DNA of 64,000 nt from Candidatus Poribacteria bacterium (GTDB lineage: Bacteria; Poribacteria; WGA-4E; WGA-3G): the NCBI GenBank assembly GCA_028818705.1, contig JAPPNJ010000059.1:36518-100517 (forward strand), written 5' to 3'. Positions 53,592-60,499 of this stretch are shown one piece after another. The translations under genes and the position numbers were made by a program. The notes under the pieces are model-generated. The model ran no database searches, had not been told where the DNA came from, and was given only the letters and a program-made list of their open reading frames with translations. Every line of letters starts with the position of its first letter. The stretch's first letter is position 1.

Positions 53592-53844
53592 TGTCTAAGG
53601 CGACAGTTAGACGCCCAACGAGCTGCTCGAGGTGAGCGATCCGCGACGCATCCGCCGCTGACGCTTTATCCTTGGAGCCAAACAGAGACGTAAAATTTTC
53701 AATGACTTGCTGCTTCCACTTCGATAACTGTTGTTCGCTGAGGTTATATCGTCTACACAGTTCTGCTTGCGAACTTTCACCGCTGAGGGCCTTCAGCACG
53801 ACTTCTGCTTTAAACTCGGGAGTGTATCTCGTTCGTTTCGCCAT
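53563..53844 (-). CDS. IS3 transposase OrfA
   Basis: The 93-residue helix-turn-helix protein (RYTPEFKAEVVLKALSGE, then QAELCRRYNLSEQQLSKWKQ, then a leucine-rich coiled segment IAHLEQLVGRLTVALDIEK) is the DNA-binding subunit of IS3/IS911-type transposases. It overlaps orfB by about 29 bases, as expected when a fused protein is made by ribosomal frameshifting. Confidence 0.88.
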   Translation of the reverse strand: MAKRTRYTPEFKAEVVLKALSGESSQAELCRRYNLSEQQLSKWKQQVIENFTSLFGSKDKASAADASRIAHLEQLVGRLTVALDIEKQVPRSG

Positions 53845-53918
53845 CGGATTTCTCTTCTCAGTAGATTGTTATTCTATCACAATCTTGTCTTAGAGGGTGG
53901 CCCTAATTTCCGGTGGCA

Positions 53919-54361
53919 GTACAATAACAGAAGATGAGTTGGTTAAACTGATTAAAGAAAACCCACTTGAAGTATTTGGTGAAGAAATTACTTGGGATCC
54001 GGGAAATGTGGTACTTAAGGAGGAACAAGGCGGTCAGTTACGCCCGGATATTGTTGGCAGAGATAGCCAAGATAGGACTGTGATTGTCGAGGTCAAGAAG
54101 AAGACGTTATCAAAAAAAGGCGAACCTAATGATCCTCGGAACAAACAGGTTGCAGCAGAAGCGGTCGGGCAGATATTACATTATGCTTCTGCTTATATCC
54201 GACAGGACCCCAAAGCCAAACTTCGTCTATTTATTGTGATTCAAGAGCCTTCTCTACGTGTTTGCCAACGTGCTGCCAAACCTTGTGAGTTTTTACGATC
54301 ACACGACATTAATATCCACTGTATACCACTTTCAAATAGTGCTATCTCATCATTTTTTTAG
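53919..54361 (+). pseudogene. 3' part of a PD-(D/E)XK (DUF91/NucS-like) nuclease gene split by the IS
   Basis: From 53921 the frame reads TITEDELVKLIKENPLEVFG, then RPDIVGRDSQDRTVIVEVKKKT, with the D...ExK core of a NucS/DUF91-like nuclease, then AAEAVGQILHYASAYIRQD, to a stop at 54361. The frame runs back into the IS end without a start. Removing the IS and one GTA copy restores MMDREVC in front (start at 52654), giving a protein of about 153 residues. The start would have lain within the HEPN gene, so the two were translationally coupled. It may still be read from GTG 53897 or an internal TTG. Confidence 0.6.
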
Positions 54362-54504
54362 TAACGGAACAAGCAACGGTCATCGCTGAAAAACTCGGTG
54401 TCACGGAACCGAACGCGGCGCAATCACATGATTCTAAGACGGTCAGCCGCGATAGCCTGAAAAACAATACACTTTCGCACTTGACCAAATGCAGCCGTTT
54501 AGCA

Positions 54505-54705
54505 TCAGTCGCCACGATTCAGTTCAGGGATCACAGACGGCGATGTTCCTTGCAACGGATACGGCGCATCCGTATGTTCCTGCGGATGGCGCGCTTCGTG
54601 CTCACACAGCGGGCAATACCGCGTAACAACCTCGCCAAGATCGCGGGCATCAAAAGATAAGACCTCTCCATGTTTCGGACACTTAATTCTTACTGCATCG
54701 CGCAT
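54505..54705 (-). CDS. Small zinc-ribbon-like protein
   Basis: About 66 residues with CPKH and, 24 residues later, CPLC followed by HEARHPQEH, a plausible zinc site. The ATG at 54705 follows an AGGAG at 12 bases; a TTG at 54717 is too near that site. It lies just downstream of the PhyH/Nudix gene on the same strand and may be its companion. No family recognised. Confidence 0.45.
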   Translation of the reverse strand: MRDAVRIKCPKHGEVLSFDARDLGEVVTRYCPLCEHEARHPQEHTDAPYPLQGTSPSVIPELNRGD

Positions 54706-54732
54706 TTCACTTTTCAACTCCTGTAATGAAGT

Positions 54733-55941
54733 TCATTCAAACTGCTTTCGGCTTTGATGGCACGCCTTACCTTTACCCCGAATAATATCAGATCGCTGCC
54801 ATGTATCAACAGTACGACAGATAGCATCACTCTCGCCGAGACGTTGTTTCAACTCAGATTTCGTGAACCACTCATAACCACCATTGACGAGTGCATCAGT
54901 GTCCAGATTTTCATCGGAAAAACCGTAGACACGGCAGATACCTTCTTCCTCTTCGACGTCTTCAATATAGGACATCCAAGGAACTTCTAAGCCGAGTTGT
55001 GTTTGGGTGATCTCTTGCAGTGAGCCGATGCGTGCGCCGACATCCCAACCGACCCCTTTCTCCTCTTCCCAACCCTCGCCACCCGGCAGTTTCCAGTGAT
55101 GCGTTTCCGAATCGCGGTGGAGCAAGAATTTCGATTCCGCGCTTGATACATCCTCTATAAGCAGGCGCGTCGTCATGATCGGTTTATCAAAACAGATGGG
55201 GATTAGGCGTTTACCATCATCGCTTAATGCGTCCAAGGCGCCTGGATTGTAAGGATAATATCCCGCTGCAGGCGGTGCGTCTACTGCACAATATTTATTG
55301 AAAATCCCGCACCGATCTTCAGTTGTAGTACCGGGAGGGGCTTCGTGCCAAACGTGCTCGTTAACAACGAGTAAGTCACCCGCCTTGAGTTCCGGATCGA
55401 TGAAAGGTGGAAGTTCCTCAGGATTAGGACGCGTGAGGTCTAAAATGTGTGCGTCGGGATCGATGACCTCCGTCAACTTGTGTGATTTGGGCGACACGAG
55501 AAAGGGACCGTACGAGGTGTCGAAATCCGTCAGCGGAATGATGGCAAATACCCAATTCATAGATGAGCCGACGGGTCGCCAGCGTTTATAGTCGCAGTGT
55601 GCCCTGCCACCTTTGTCGCCAGGGGTCCGTAAATACGCAACGTATGCAGTGAGATGCGCCGGTTGACCGAGTGCCGACTCTACCGCACCGATAACCGTTG
55701 GATGTTCAGCAATCGCAGTAAGTCCGGGATCAGCAATCCGATTACCGCTGACTGTGTACTTCGCTGGCTCAGGATATTTAAGCGAGGCTGGATACGCATC
55801 GCGTTTCACCTCGTGTTGCACGGTGCGACGAAGTTCATCCGCCTCCTTGGCGGATAAGACATTGCGCACGATTAGATAGCCGTCCTCATGGAAATCGGCT
55901 ATCTGCTGTTTACTAAGAGATGCAGTTACCGTCATACTCAT
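54733..55941 (-). CDS. PhyH-family dioxygenase with degenerate Nudix-like C-terminal domain
   Basis: The start is the ATG at 55941 (MSMTVTASLSKQQIADFHED), with GGAGG upstream, overlapping the GNAT stop by 4 bases. Residues about 1-260 form a phytanoyl-CoA dioxygenase domain: HCDYKRW supplies His and Asp, VWHEAPPG the second His, and RCGIFNKY the Arg. Residues about 275-385 resemble a Nudix hydrolase (LLIEDVSSAESKFLLHRD, WKLPGGEGWEEEKGVGWD, ITQTQLGLEV), but the helix lacks the REUxEE pattern, so hydrolysis is doubtful. The fusion suggests oxidation controlled by, or tested against, a bound nucleotide-like ligand. This is inferred. Confidence 0.75.
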   Translation of the reverse strand: MSMTVTASLSKQQIADFHEDGYLIVRNVLSAKEADELRRTVQHEVKRDAYPASLKYPEPAKYTVSGNRIADPGLTAIAEHPTVIGAVESALGQPAHLTAYVAYLRTPGDKGGRAHCDYKRWRPVGSSMNWVFAIIPLTDFDTSYGPFLVSPKSHKLTEVIDPDAHILDLTRPNPEELPPFIDPELKAGDLLVVNEHVWHEAPPGTTTEDRCGIFNKYCAVDAPPAAGYYPYNPGALDALSDDGKRLIPICFDKPIMTTRLLIEDVSSAESKFLLHRDSETHHWKLPGGEGWEEEKGVGWDVGARIGSLQEITQTQLGLEVPWMSYIEDVEEEEGICRVYGFSDENLDTDALVNGGYEWFTKSELKQRLGESDAICRTVDTWQRSDIIRGKGKACHQSRKQFE

Positions 55942-56483
55942 GATACCAATTCCTCCAGGGTAGGGTGTTCCAAAATGGATGCGATTTCCGCCCAAGCCTC
56001 TCGGCTATTTTCACGCGAATGGTCCGGAATAAACCCGAAATCGAGATAGAGTTTGACTGCTGGAATTCGTCCTGTTGATGTATCGAGAAAACAGCGTTCG
56101 TGGGACTGTTTTAGGCGTGTCATTGCCACAGACATCATCGGCTTGGAAAGTCCACGTCCCTGATAATCACGGTGGATGGCAACCCAGTGAATCTGTCCCC
56201 ACCCATCGTCTTGCCACCACGCTGTGATTGTTCCAATTTCTTCGCCTGTATCTGTAGTTAGGTAAAAACTTCGATCCTCCATCGCTAAGAGATCTCGTCT
56301 GAATTCACGCATAAAAAGTCCATCATCAATGTCAATGTACGGTTCCGCTGCTTTCTGAATCCGTGTCCAGATATGCCCTTCGTTCCGGCAATAATTCCGG
56401 ATTGCAAACCCCTCTGGAATAGGGAAGTGTGGGATATTTGCCATGTTCTCACGAATCATTCTGACACTATAATTTTTCATCAT
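55938..56483 (-). CDS. GNAT-family N-acetyltransferase
   Basis: The 181-residue GCN5-related fold includes the acetyl-CoA-binding strand-loop IHRDYQGRGLSKPMMSVAM (QxxGxG type) and a closing CFLDTSTGRIPAVKLYLDFGF. The ATG at 56483 (MMKNYSVRMI) is preferred, with AAAGAAG upstream; the longer frame to 56558 only translates a repeated intergenic sequence. It ends on ATGA shared with the PhyH/Nudix gene, so the two are translated together. Substrate unknown. Confidence 0.85.
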   Translation of the reverse strand: MMKNYSVRMIRENMANIPHFPIPEGFAIRNYCRNEGHIWTRIQKAAEPYIDIDDGLFMREFRRDLLAMEDRSFYLTTDTGEEIGTITAWWQDDGWGQIHWVAIHRDYQGRGLSKPMMSVAMTRLKQSHERCFLDTSTGRIPAVKLYLDFGFIPDHSRENSREAWAEIASILEHPTLEELVS

Positions 56484-56490
56484 TGCTTCT

Positions 56491-56563
56491 TTGTAGCATA
56501 AATTTTTAGTTTGTGCAAGGGTATGCTTTTTTGTAGCATAAACTGTTAGTTTGTGCAAGGGGG
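56491..56563. repeat. Two direct copies of a 31-base sequence upstream of the GNAT gene
   Basis: TTGTAGCATAAAxxxTTAGTTTGTGCAAGGG occurs twice, at about 56491 and 56532. The second copy contains the AAACTGTTAGTTTG core seen in the hairpin at 2615. The repeats lie in front of the GNAT start and could affect its promoter. Confidence 0.6.
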
Positions 56564-56660
56564 CAACAGAAGTTCAGATAGCACAATCACCTATGCTGGA
56601 ATTATATCACTGTTGATTGTTTTTAATCTATATTTATCCGTTTCTCTTCCTCCAGCGAAT

Positions 56661-56689
56661 TTGACTCTATTTTTACGGTTTGCTATACT
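56661..56689 (+). promoter_or_regulatory. Promoter for the amidohydrolase gene
   Basis: TTGACT at 56661-56666, 17 bp and TATACT at 56684-56689 with TGC directly before it. Transcription would begin near 56696, about 38 bases ahead of the ATG. Confidence 0.7.
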
Positions 56690-56733
56690 GAAAGACAGGC
56701 ACGTATTTAACTGGTAGGCGATGAGGAGAATAG

Positions 56734-57573
56734 ATGTTAAAAATTATTGATACACACCAACACCTCTGGGACACCGCGAACTTGGAATATCCTTGGCTGG
56801 AAGGGTTTGATCTGTTAGGAAAGCGGTACACGGCGCAAAACTATCGCGAAGCGATTGGGGACCTTAATGTCGTTAAATCCGTTCACGTTGAAGGCGATCC
56901 AGCTGAAGCAGATGTTGTTAAAGAAGTCGAGTGGTTGACACAGATCTCAGAAACAGACGGCATGATCGGGTCAATAGCAGCGGCGGCACCTCTTGAGAAG
57001 CCAAACGCCGAGGCGATACTTGAGCAGCTCGCTGAATTCCCGCTTGTTGTCGGTGTCCGTCGGATGGCATGGCATCATCCCGACCCACAGTTCTATGCCA
57101 CGCCTGAACTGATTAACGGTGTGAAATTGCTGGCAAAGTTCAACCTCTCTTTTGAGCTCTGCGCGAATCATGCGCAACTTCCCGCTGCGATCACACTGGT
57201 AAAAGCGACGCCGAATCTCCGACATGCCGTCAATCACTGTGGTGGACCCGATATAAAAGGCGGACAATTTGAGCCGTGGGCAACCCACATGCGGGAACTT
57301 GCCTCATTTGAAAACGTTCACTGCAAGGTATCGGGGATTGTGACAACGGCGAGTGAAAACTGGACGCGTGAGGAACTGAAGCCATATATCCTGCATCTTG
57401 TTGAGGCGTTTGGTTATGAGCGGCTGATGTTTGGGAGTGACTGGCCCGTCTGCACCTTGGCGGCTACCTATCAGGACTGGATAGAGGCACTTTTATGGGC
57501 TGTTGGCGATGCTTCGGATACCGAAAAAAGCAGGCTTTTCTATGAAAATGCTTCGGAATTCTATTCGCTTTAA
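56734..57573 (+). CDS. Amidohydrolase family 2 (lactonase-like TIM barrel)
   Basis: The 279-residue metal-dependent TIM barrel has DTHQHLWD (HxH) at the N-terminus, the sheet residues in AVNHCGGPDIKGG and the closing MFGSDWPVC with the catalytic Asp. Members include L-fuconolactonase and 2-pyrone-4,6-dicarboxylate lactonase. A sugar lactonase role would fit the enolase-superfamily and dehydrogenase genes elsewhere in the window, but no direct link exists. AGGAG precedes the ATG, and a promoter lies 45 bases upstream. Confidence 0.85.
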   Translation: MLKIIDTHQHLWDTANLEYPWLEGFDLLGKRYTAQNYREAIGDLNVVKSVHVEGDPAEADVVKEVEWLTQISETDGMIGSIAAAAPLEKPNAEAILEQLAEFPLVVGVRRMAWHHPDPQFYATPELINGVKLLAKFNLSFELCANHAQLPAAITLVKATPNLRHAVNHCGGPDIKGGQFEPWATHMRELASFENVHCKVSGIVTTASENWTREELKPYILHLVEAFGYERLMFGSDWPVCTLAATYQDWIEALLWAVGDASDTEKSRLFYENASEFYSL

Positions 57574-57608
57574 GCCGTCCGTGTTCACTTTCCGTTGCTA
57601 TGCAGAAT

Positions 57609-57637
57609 TTGACTTTTCAACGTATATATGCTATAAT
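57609..57637 (+). promoter_or_regulatory. Promoter for the sulfur-assimilation cluster
   Basis: TTGACT at 57609-57614, 17 bp and TATAAT at 57632-57637 with TGC before it. The predicted start is near 57644, about 57 bases before cysK. A GCGG...CCGC-type hairpin lies in the leader (near 57673-57685), but no S-box or other known riboswitch was recognised. Confidence 0.75.
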
Positions 57638-57700
57638 TAAGCGTGCTGAGCAACGATATATTCGCCATAGCGGTGAGCACCCGCTGATTGTAACGAGCAG

Positions 57701-58651
57701 ATGAGAATCGCCAAAAACCTAACAGACCTCATCGGAAATACGCCAATGGTTCGTCTGAACGGCTTGCCCGGTGAGGACGATGCGACTATCTTCGCGAAAT
57801 TAGAGGCTTATAACCCCGGCGGTAGCATAAAAGACCGGATCAGTTATGCGATGATAATTGATGCTGAAGAGCGAGGTATCCTCAGAAAAGGGGATACGAT
57901 CGTTGAACCTACAGCGGGTAACACCGGTTTAGGGCTTTCGATTGTCGGAATCGCGCGAGGCTATTCTGTAGTTTTGACGATGCCGGAAAATGTGAGCCGT
58001 GAAAAATATGAACTTCTATCTGCGTTCGGTGCGAGAATTGTACTAACACCCGAACACGGCGGCATGGCAAGTGCGATCTGGGAGGCGGAAGAGATTGTCA
58101 GACAGCATCCGAGGCACTATATGCCGAACCAATTCACGAATCCTGCAAATCCAGAGATTCATCGCCGAACCACTGCTGTTGAAATTCTTAAGGCAGTCGG
58201 CAGTGACATCGATTTTTTTGTTACAGGTGTAGGAACAGGCGGCACGTTGACAGGCGTTGGGGAAGTTCTGAAGACGGCGTGTCCCAATGTAAAAGTAGTT
58301 GCGGTAGAACCGAAAGTTTCAGCAGTGCTTTCCGGCGGTCCGCCCGGACCGACACGGATTGATGGACTCGGTGCCGGGATGGTTCCTGAAGTCCTCAACG
58401 TAGAAGTCCTTGATGAGGTTATCGCCGTTCCTGAAGAGGTCGCTTACCAAACAATGAAGTCAATTTCAACAACAGAAGGGTTGTTGGTCGGAATGTCGTC
58501 GGGTGCGAATGTTTATGCAGCATTACAAATTGCCAAGGCGCAAGGACCGGATAAAACCGTTGTGACGATTCTCCCGGACACCGGCGAACGTTATTTCAGT
58601 TTGAGTCGTTATTTTGAAGTCGAATCGGACATTGTGGAGATGCTCCCATAA
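57701..58651 (+). CDS. Cysteine synthase (O-acetyl- or O-phosphoserine sulfhydrylase)
   Basis: This PLP-dependent enzyme of 316 residues carries the cofactor Lys at 44 in NPGGSIKDR and the phosphate-binding GTGGT loop in TGVGTGGTLTGVGEV. The substrate loop reads EPTAGNTG, with Ala72 in place of the usual Ser. It makes cysteine from an activated serine and sulfide, or from thiocarboxylate delivered by a CysO-like carrier as in mycobacterial CysM. That mode would fit the carrier and JAMM genes downstream. cysK versus cysM cannot be settled, so no symbol is given. Transcribed from a strong promoter, followed by the APS reductase gene. Confidence 0.9.
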   Translation: MRIAKNLTDLIGNTPMVRLNGLPGEDDATIFAKLEAYNPGGSIKDRISYAMIIDAEERGILRKGDTIVEPTAGNTGLGLSIVGIARGYSVVLTMPENVSREKYELLSAFGARIVLTPEHGGMASAIWEAEEIVRQHPRHYMPNQFTNPANPEIHRRTTAVEILKAVGSDIDFFVTGVGTGGTLTGVGEVLKTACPNVKVVAVEPKVSAVLSGGPPGPTRIDGLGAGMVPEVLNVEVLDEVIAVPEEVAYQTMKSISTTEGLLVGMSSGANVYAALQIAKAQGPDKTVVTILPDTGERYFSLSRYFEVESDIVEMLP

Positions 58652-58746
58652 CCTTACCAACTGTGAGAAGGTTATGCGCCATACTTCGGCATGTAATACA
58701 AGGACAAATACTAACACGGTTTTCTATGTTTTAAGAGGCATTAGCA

Positions 58747-59520
58747 ATGACCGCGAAGCCAATTAGCCAAAAATTGAACCCGTCAGTAGATAACACACTC
58801 TGCCAAGAGATTGTATTGACAGAGACGCCTCAAGAAATTCTTTTTTCTCTCTTTAAGCGATTCAAAGAACGTGCTGCAATCGTTACAAGTGGACAACTTT
58901 CAGGTATGATCTTGATTCACTTGGCTGCTGAGAACCAGTTGCCGTTCCGCGTCTGCACACTTGACACACTGCGACTTTTCCCGGAGACCTATGCCTTCTT
59001 TGAGAAGGTGGAATCGCGCTACGGCATTCAGATTGAACAGATTCAACCCGATCCGCAGGAAGTCCAGCAGATGGTTACGGAGCACGGCGAATATCTATTT
59101 TTTGACAGTAAAGCGAAGCAGGAATTTTGCTGTAACGTCCGGAAAGTCCGTCCGATGCAACAACTTCTGGAGACGTTGGATGTCTGGATAACAGGTTTAC
59201 GTCGCGATCAGTCCGACGCGAGACAGCAACTCCGTAAAGCAGAAATCATATCATCAACAACACATCCCGTCCTGAAGGTCAATCCACTCTTTCAGTGGAC
59301 AACTGATGAGGTATGGCAGTTTGTCCGAGATAATGATATTCCAGTGAACCCGTTGCTTGCAGCCGATGCCGATGGACACCATTATGAATCGCTCGGTTGT
59401 ATTATTTGCACAACGCCTATAAAGCCCGGAGAACCGAAACGCGCCGGACGGTGGCGTTGGCAGAACGCAGCACCTACAACAGAAAACGACAAAGAGTGTG
59501 GATTACACTACTCAATTTAA
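58747..59520 (+). CDS. cysH: APS/PAPS reductase (CysH family, iron-sulfur type)
   Basis: The 257 residues show the adenylyl-sulfate-binding fold (IVTSGQLSGMILIHLA, TLDTLRLFPETY) and the four cysteines of a [4Fe-4S] reductase: CC in FCCNVRKV and CxxC in GCIICTTPI. The C-terminal ECGLH motif carries the catalytic Cys. The cluster form typically reduces APS to sulfite. AGAGG precedes the ATG. It feeds sulfide to the cysteine synthase encoded in front. Confidence 0.9.
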   Translation: MTAKPISQKLNPSVDNTLCQEIVLTETPQEILFSLFKRFKERAAIVTSGQLSGMILIHLAAENQLPFRVCTLDTLRLFPETYAFFEKVESRYGIQIEQIQPDPQEVQQMVTEHGEYLFFDSKAKQEFCCNVRKVRPMQQLLETLDVWITGLRRDQSDARQQLRKAEIISSTTHPVLKVNPLFQWTTDEVWQFVRDNDIPVNPLLAADADGHHYESLGCIICTTPIKPGEPKRAGRWRWQNAAPTTENDKECGLHYSI

Positions 59521-59645
59521 TGGAAACTTGGTTAGGGTACTGTCGGTGCGATTTTCAATCTCGTGTATGCCCTAATCCGTGAAGTAAGGCGAATCTTAAT
59601 ATTCGCATTAATACGGTCAATACAAAAAAGGAGAAAATTTATTCC

Positions 59646-59933
59646 ATGTCTGTAACAGTTCGTATTCCAACGCCGCTGAGACGCTTGACACAAAACTTGG
59701 CAGAAGTCGAGACAGAAGGTGCCAATATTGAAGGCATCATTGACAATCTTGAGGCGAGTTATCCGGGAATGAAAGAACGTCTCTGTGATGAAGGTGGAAA
59801 TATCCGTCGGTTTGTAAACATCTATCTCAATGATGAAGACATCCGTTTCCTTGATGGGAAAGCCACTGCTGTCACAGATGGTGCTGAGATCTCCATTATT
59901 CCCGCGATCGCTGGTGGAAAAAACTTGTCTTAA
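59646..59933 (+). CDS. CysO/MoaD/ThiS-like sulfur carrier with masked C-terminus
   Basis: The 95 residues form a ubiquitin-like sulfur carrier (SVTVRIPTPLRRLTQN, RFVNIYLNDEDIRFLDG, and the closing ISIIPAIAGG). The Gly-Gly that would carry the thiocarboxylate is at 90-91, but four residues (KNLS) follow, so the precursor needs trimming. A JAMM protease gene directly follows. In mycobacteria CysO, CysM and the JAMM protease Mec+ make cysteine together, and in some bacteria a JAMM enzyme first exposes the Gly-Gly of a carrier. AAGGAG lies 13 bases upstream of the ATG. Confidence 0.85.
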   Translation: MSVTVRIPTPLRRLTQNLAEVETEGANIEGIIDNLEASYPGMKERLCDEGGNIRRFVNIYLNDEDIRFLDGKATAVTDGAEISIIPAIAGGKNLS

Positions 59934-60006
59934 TGGCTATTGGTCGTCGGCTGTTAGAAGGATTATTGACGTTTCTTTCTGACAGCTGATGGCGTACTCC
60001 TTTCCG

Positions 60007-60465
60007 ATGTTAACTTTGCAACCAGAAACCCTCAGCGAGATTTATAACCATGCAAAATCGGAATTTCCCGATGAATGCTGTGGTGCCATTCTGAGTGATG
60101 AAACACAAGAATTCGTCCGGAAGTGCCGAAATATACAGAACCAACTCCATCAGGAAGACCCTGATACATATCCGCGCGATGCACGCACGGCGTATATCAT
60201 CCATCCTGATGATTTAATCGCTATTCACAAAGAGACAGAAACGCAGCATCGGCAGCTTAAGGTTTTTTACCACTCACACCCGAATCACGAGGCTTACTTC
60301 TCCGAAAAAGATAAATCAGACGCGATGATGTGGGACGAGCCTCTCCATCCGAGTACCACGTATCTGGTTATCTCCGTTTATGACACTGAAATACGCGCCG
60401 TGAGGGCTTTCGCATGGGATGAAACAACCAGAGATTTTGTCGACGTGCCCCTTGCAGCAACTTAA
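60007..60465 (+). CDS. JAMM/MPN+ metalloprotease (Mec+-like)
   Basis: The zinc motif is complete: Glu in SEFPDECCGA and His-Ser-His-Pro followed by AYFSEKDKSD (HxHPx6SxxD spacing). The ATG at 60007 (MLTLQPETLSEI) resembles family N-termini; an ATG at 59989 would add six residues. Neither has a clear ribosome binding site. JAMM enzymes of this group cut after a Gly-Gly: they either release cysteine from CysO-Cys or trim carrier precursors. Both fit the upstream gene. Confidence 0.85.
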   Translation: MLTLQPETLSEIYNHAKSEFPDECCGAILSDETQEFVRKCRNIQNQLHQEDPDTYPRDARTAYIIHPDDLIAIHKETETQHRQLKVFYHSHPNHEAYFSEKDKSDAMMWDEPLHPSTTYLVISVYDTEIRAVRAFAWDETTRDFVDVPLAAT

Positions 60466-60499
60466 TATCAAAAGCCTTCTCTAAAAAGAGGCGAGAACC

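Larger units (their letters stand above)
52677..53918 (-). mobile_element. IS3-family insertion sequence with broken orfB
   Basis: Inverted ends TGCCACCATTTATTAGGGCC (52677 on) and its partner ending in GGTGGCA at 53918 bound a 1242-bp unit that begins TG and ends CA. It encodes orfA and orfB on the minus strand. A GTA lies at 52673-52675 and again at 53919-53921, compatible with a 3-bp target duplication. The host sequence on both sides belongs to two overlapping genes. Confidence 0.82.

Noticed and set aside
52677..53918. CRISPR-like or phage origin for the accessory region
   Set aside because: No regularly spaced repeats, integrase or structural phage genes were seen; the mobile content is an IS, an IS stump, a MITE and partition debris.
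54362..54504. Protein-like reading VTEQATVIAEKLGVTEPNAA after the nuclease fragment
   Set aside because: No start, no family match and no continuation; kept only as a possible trace of decayed coding DNA.
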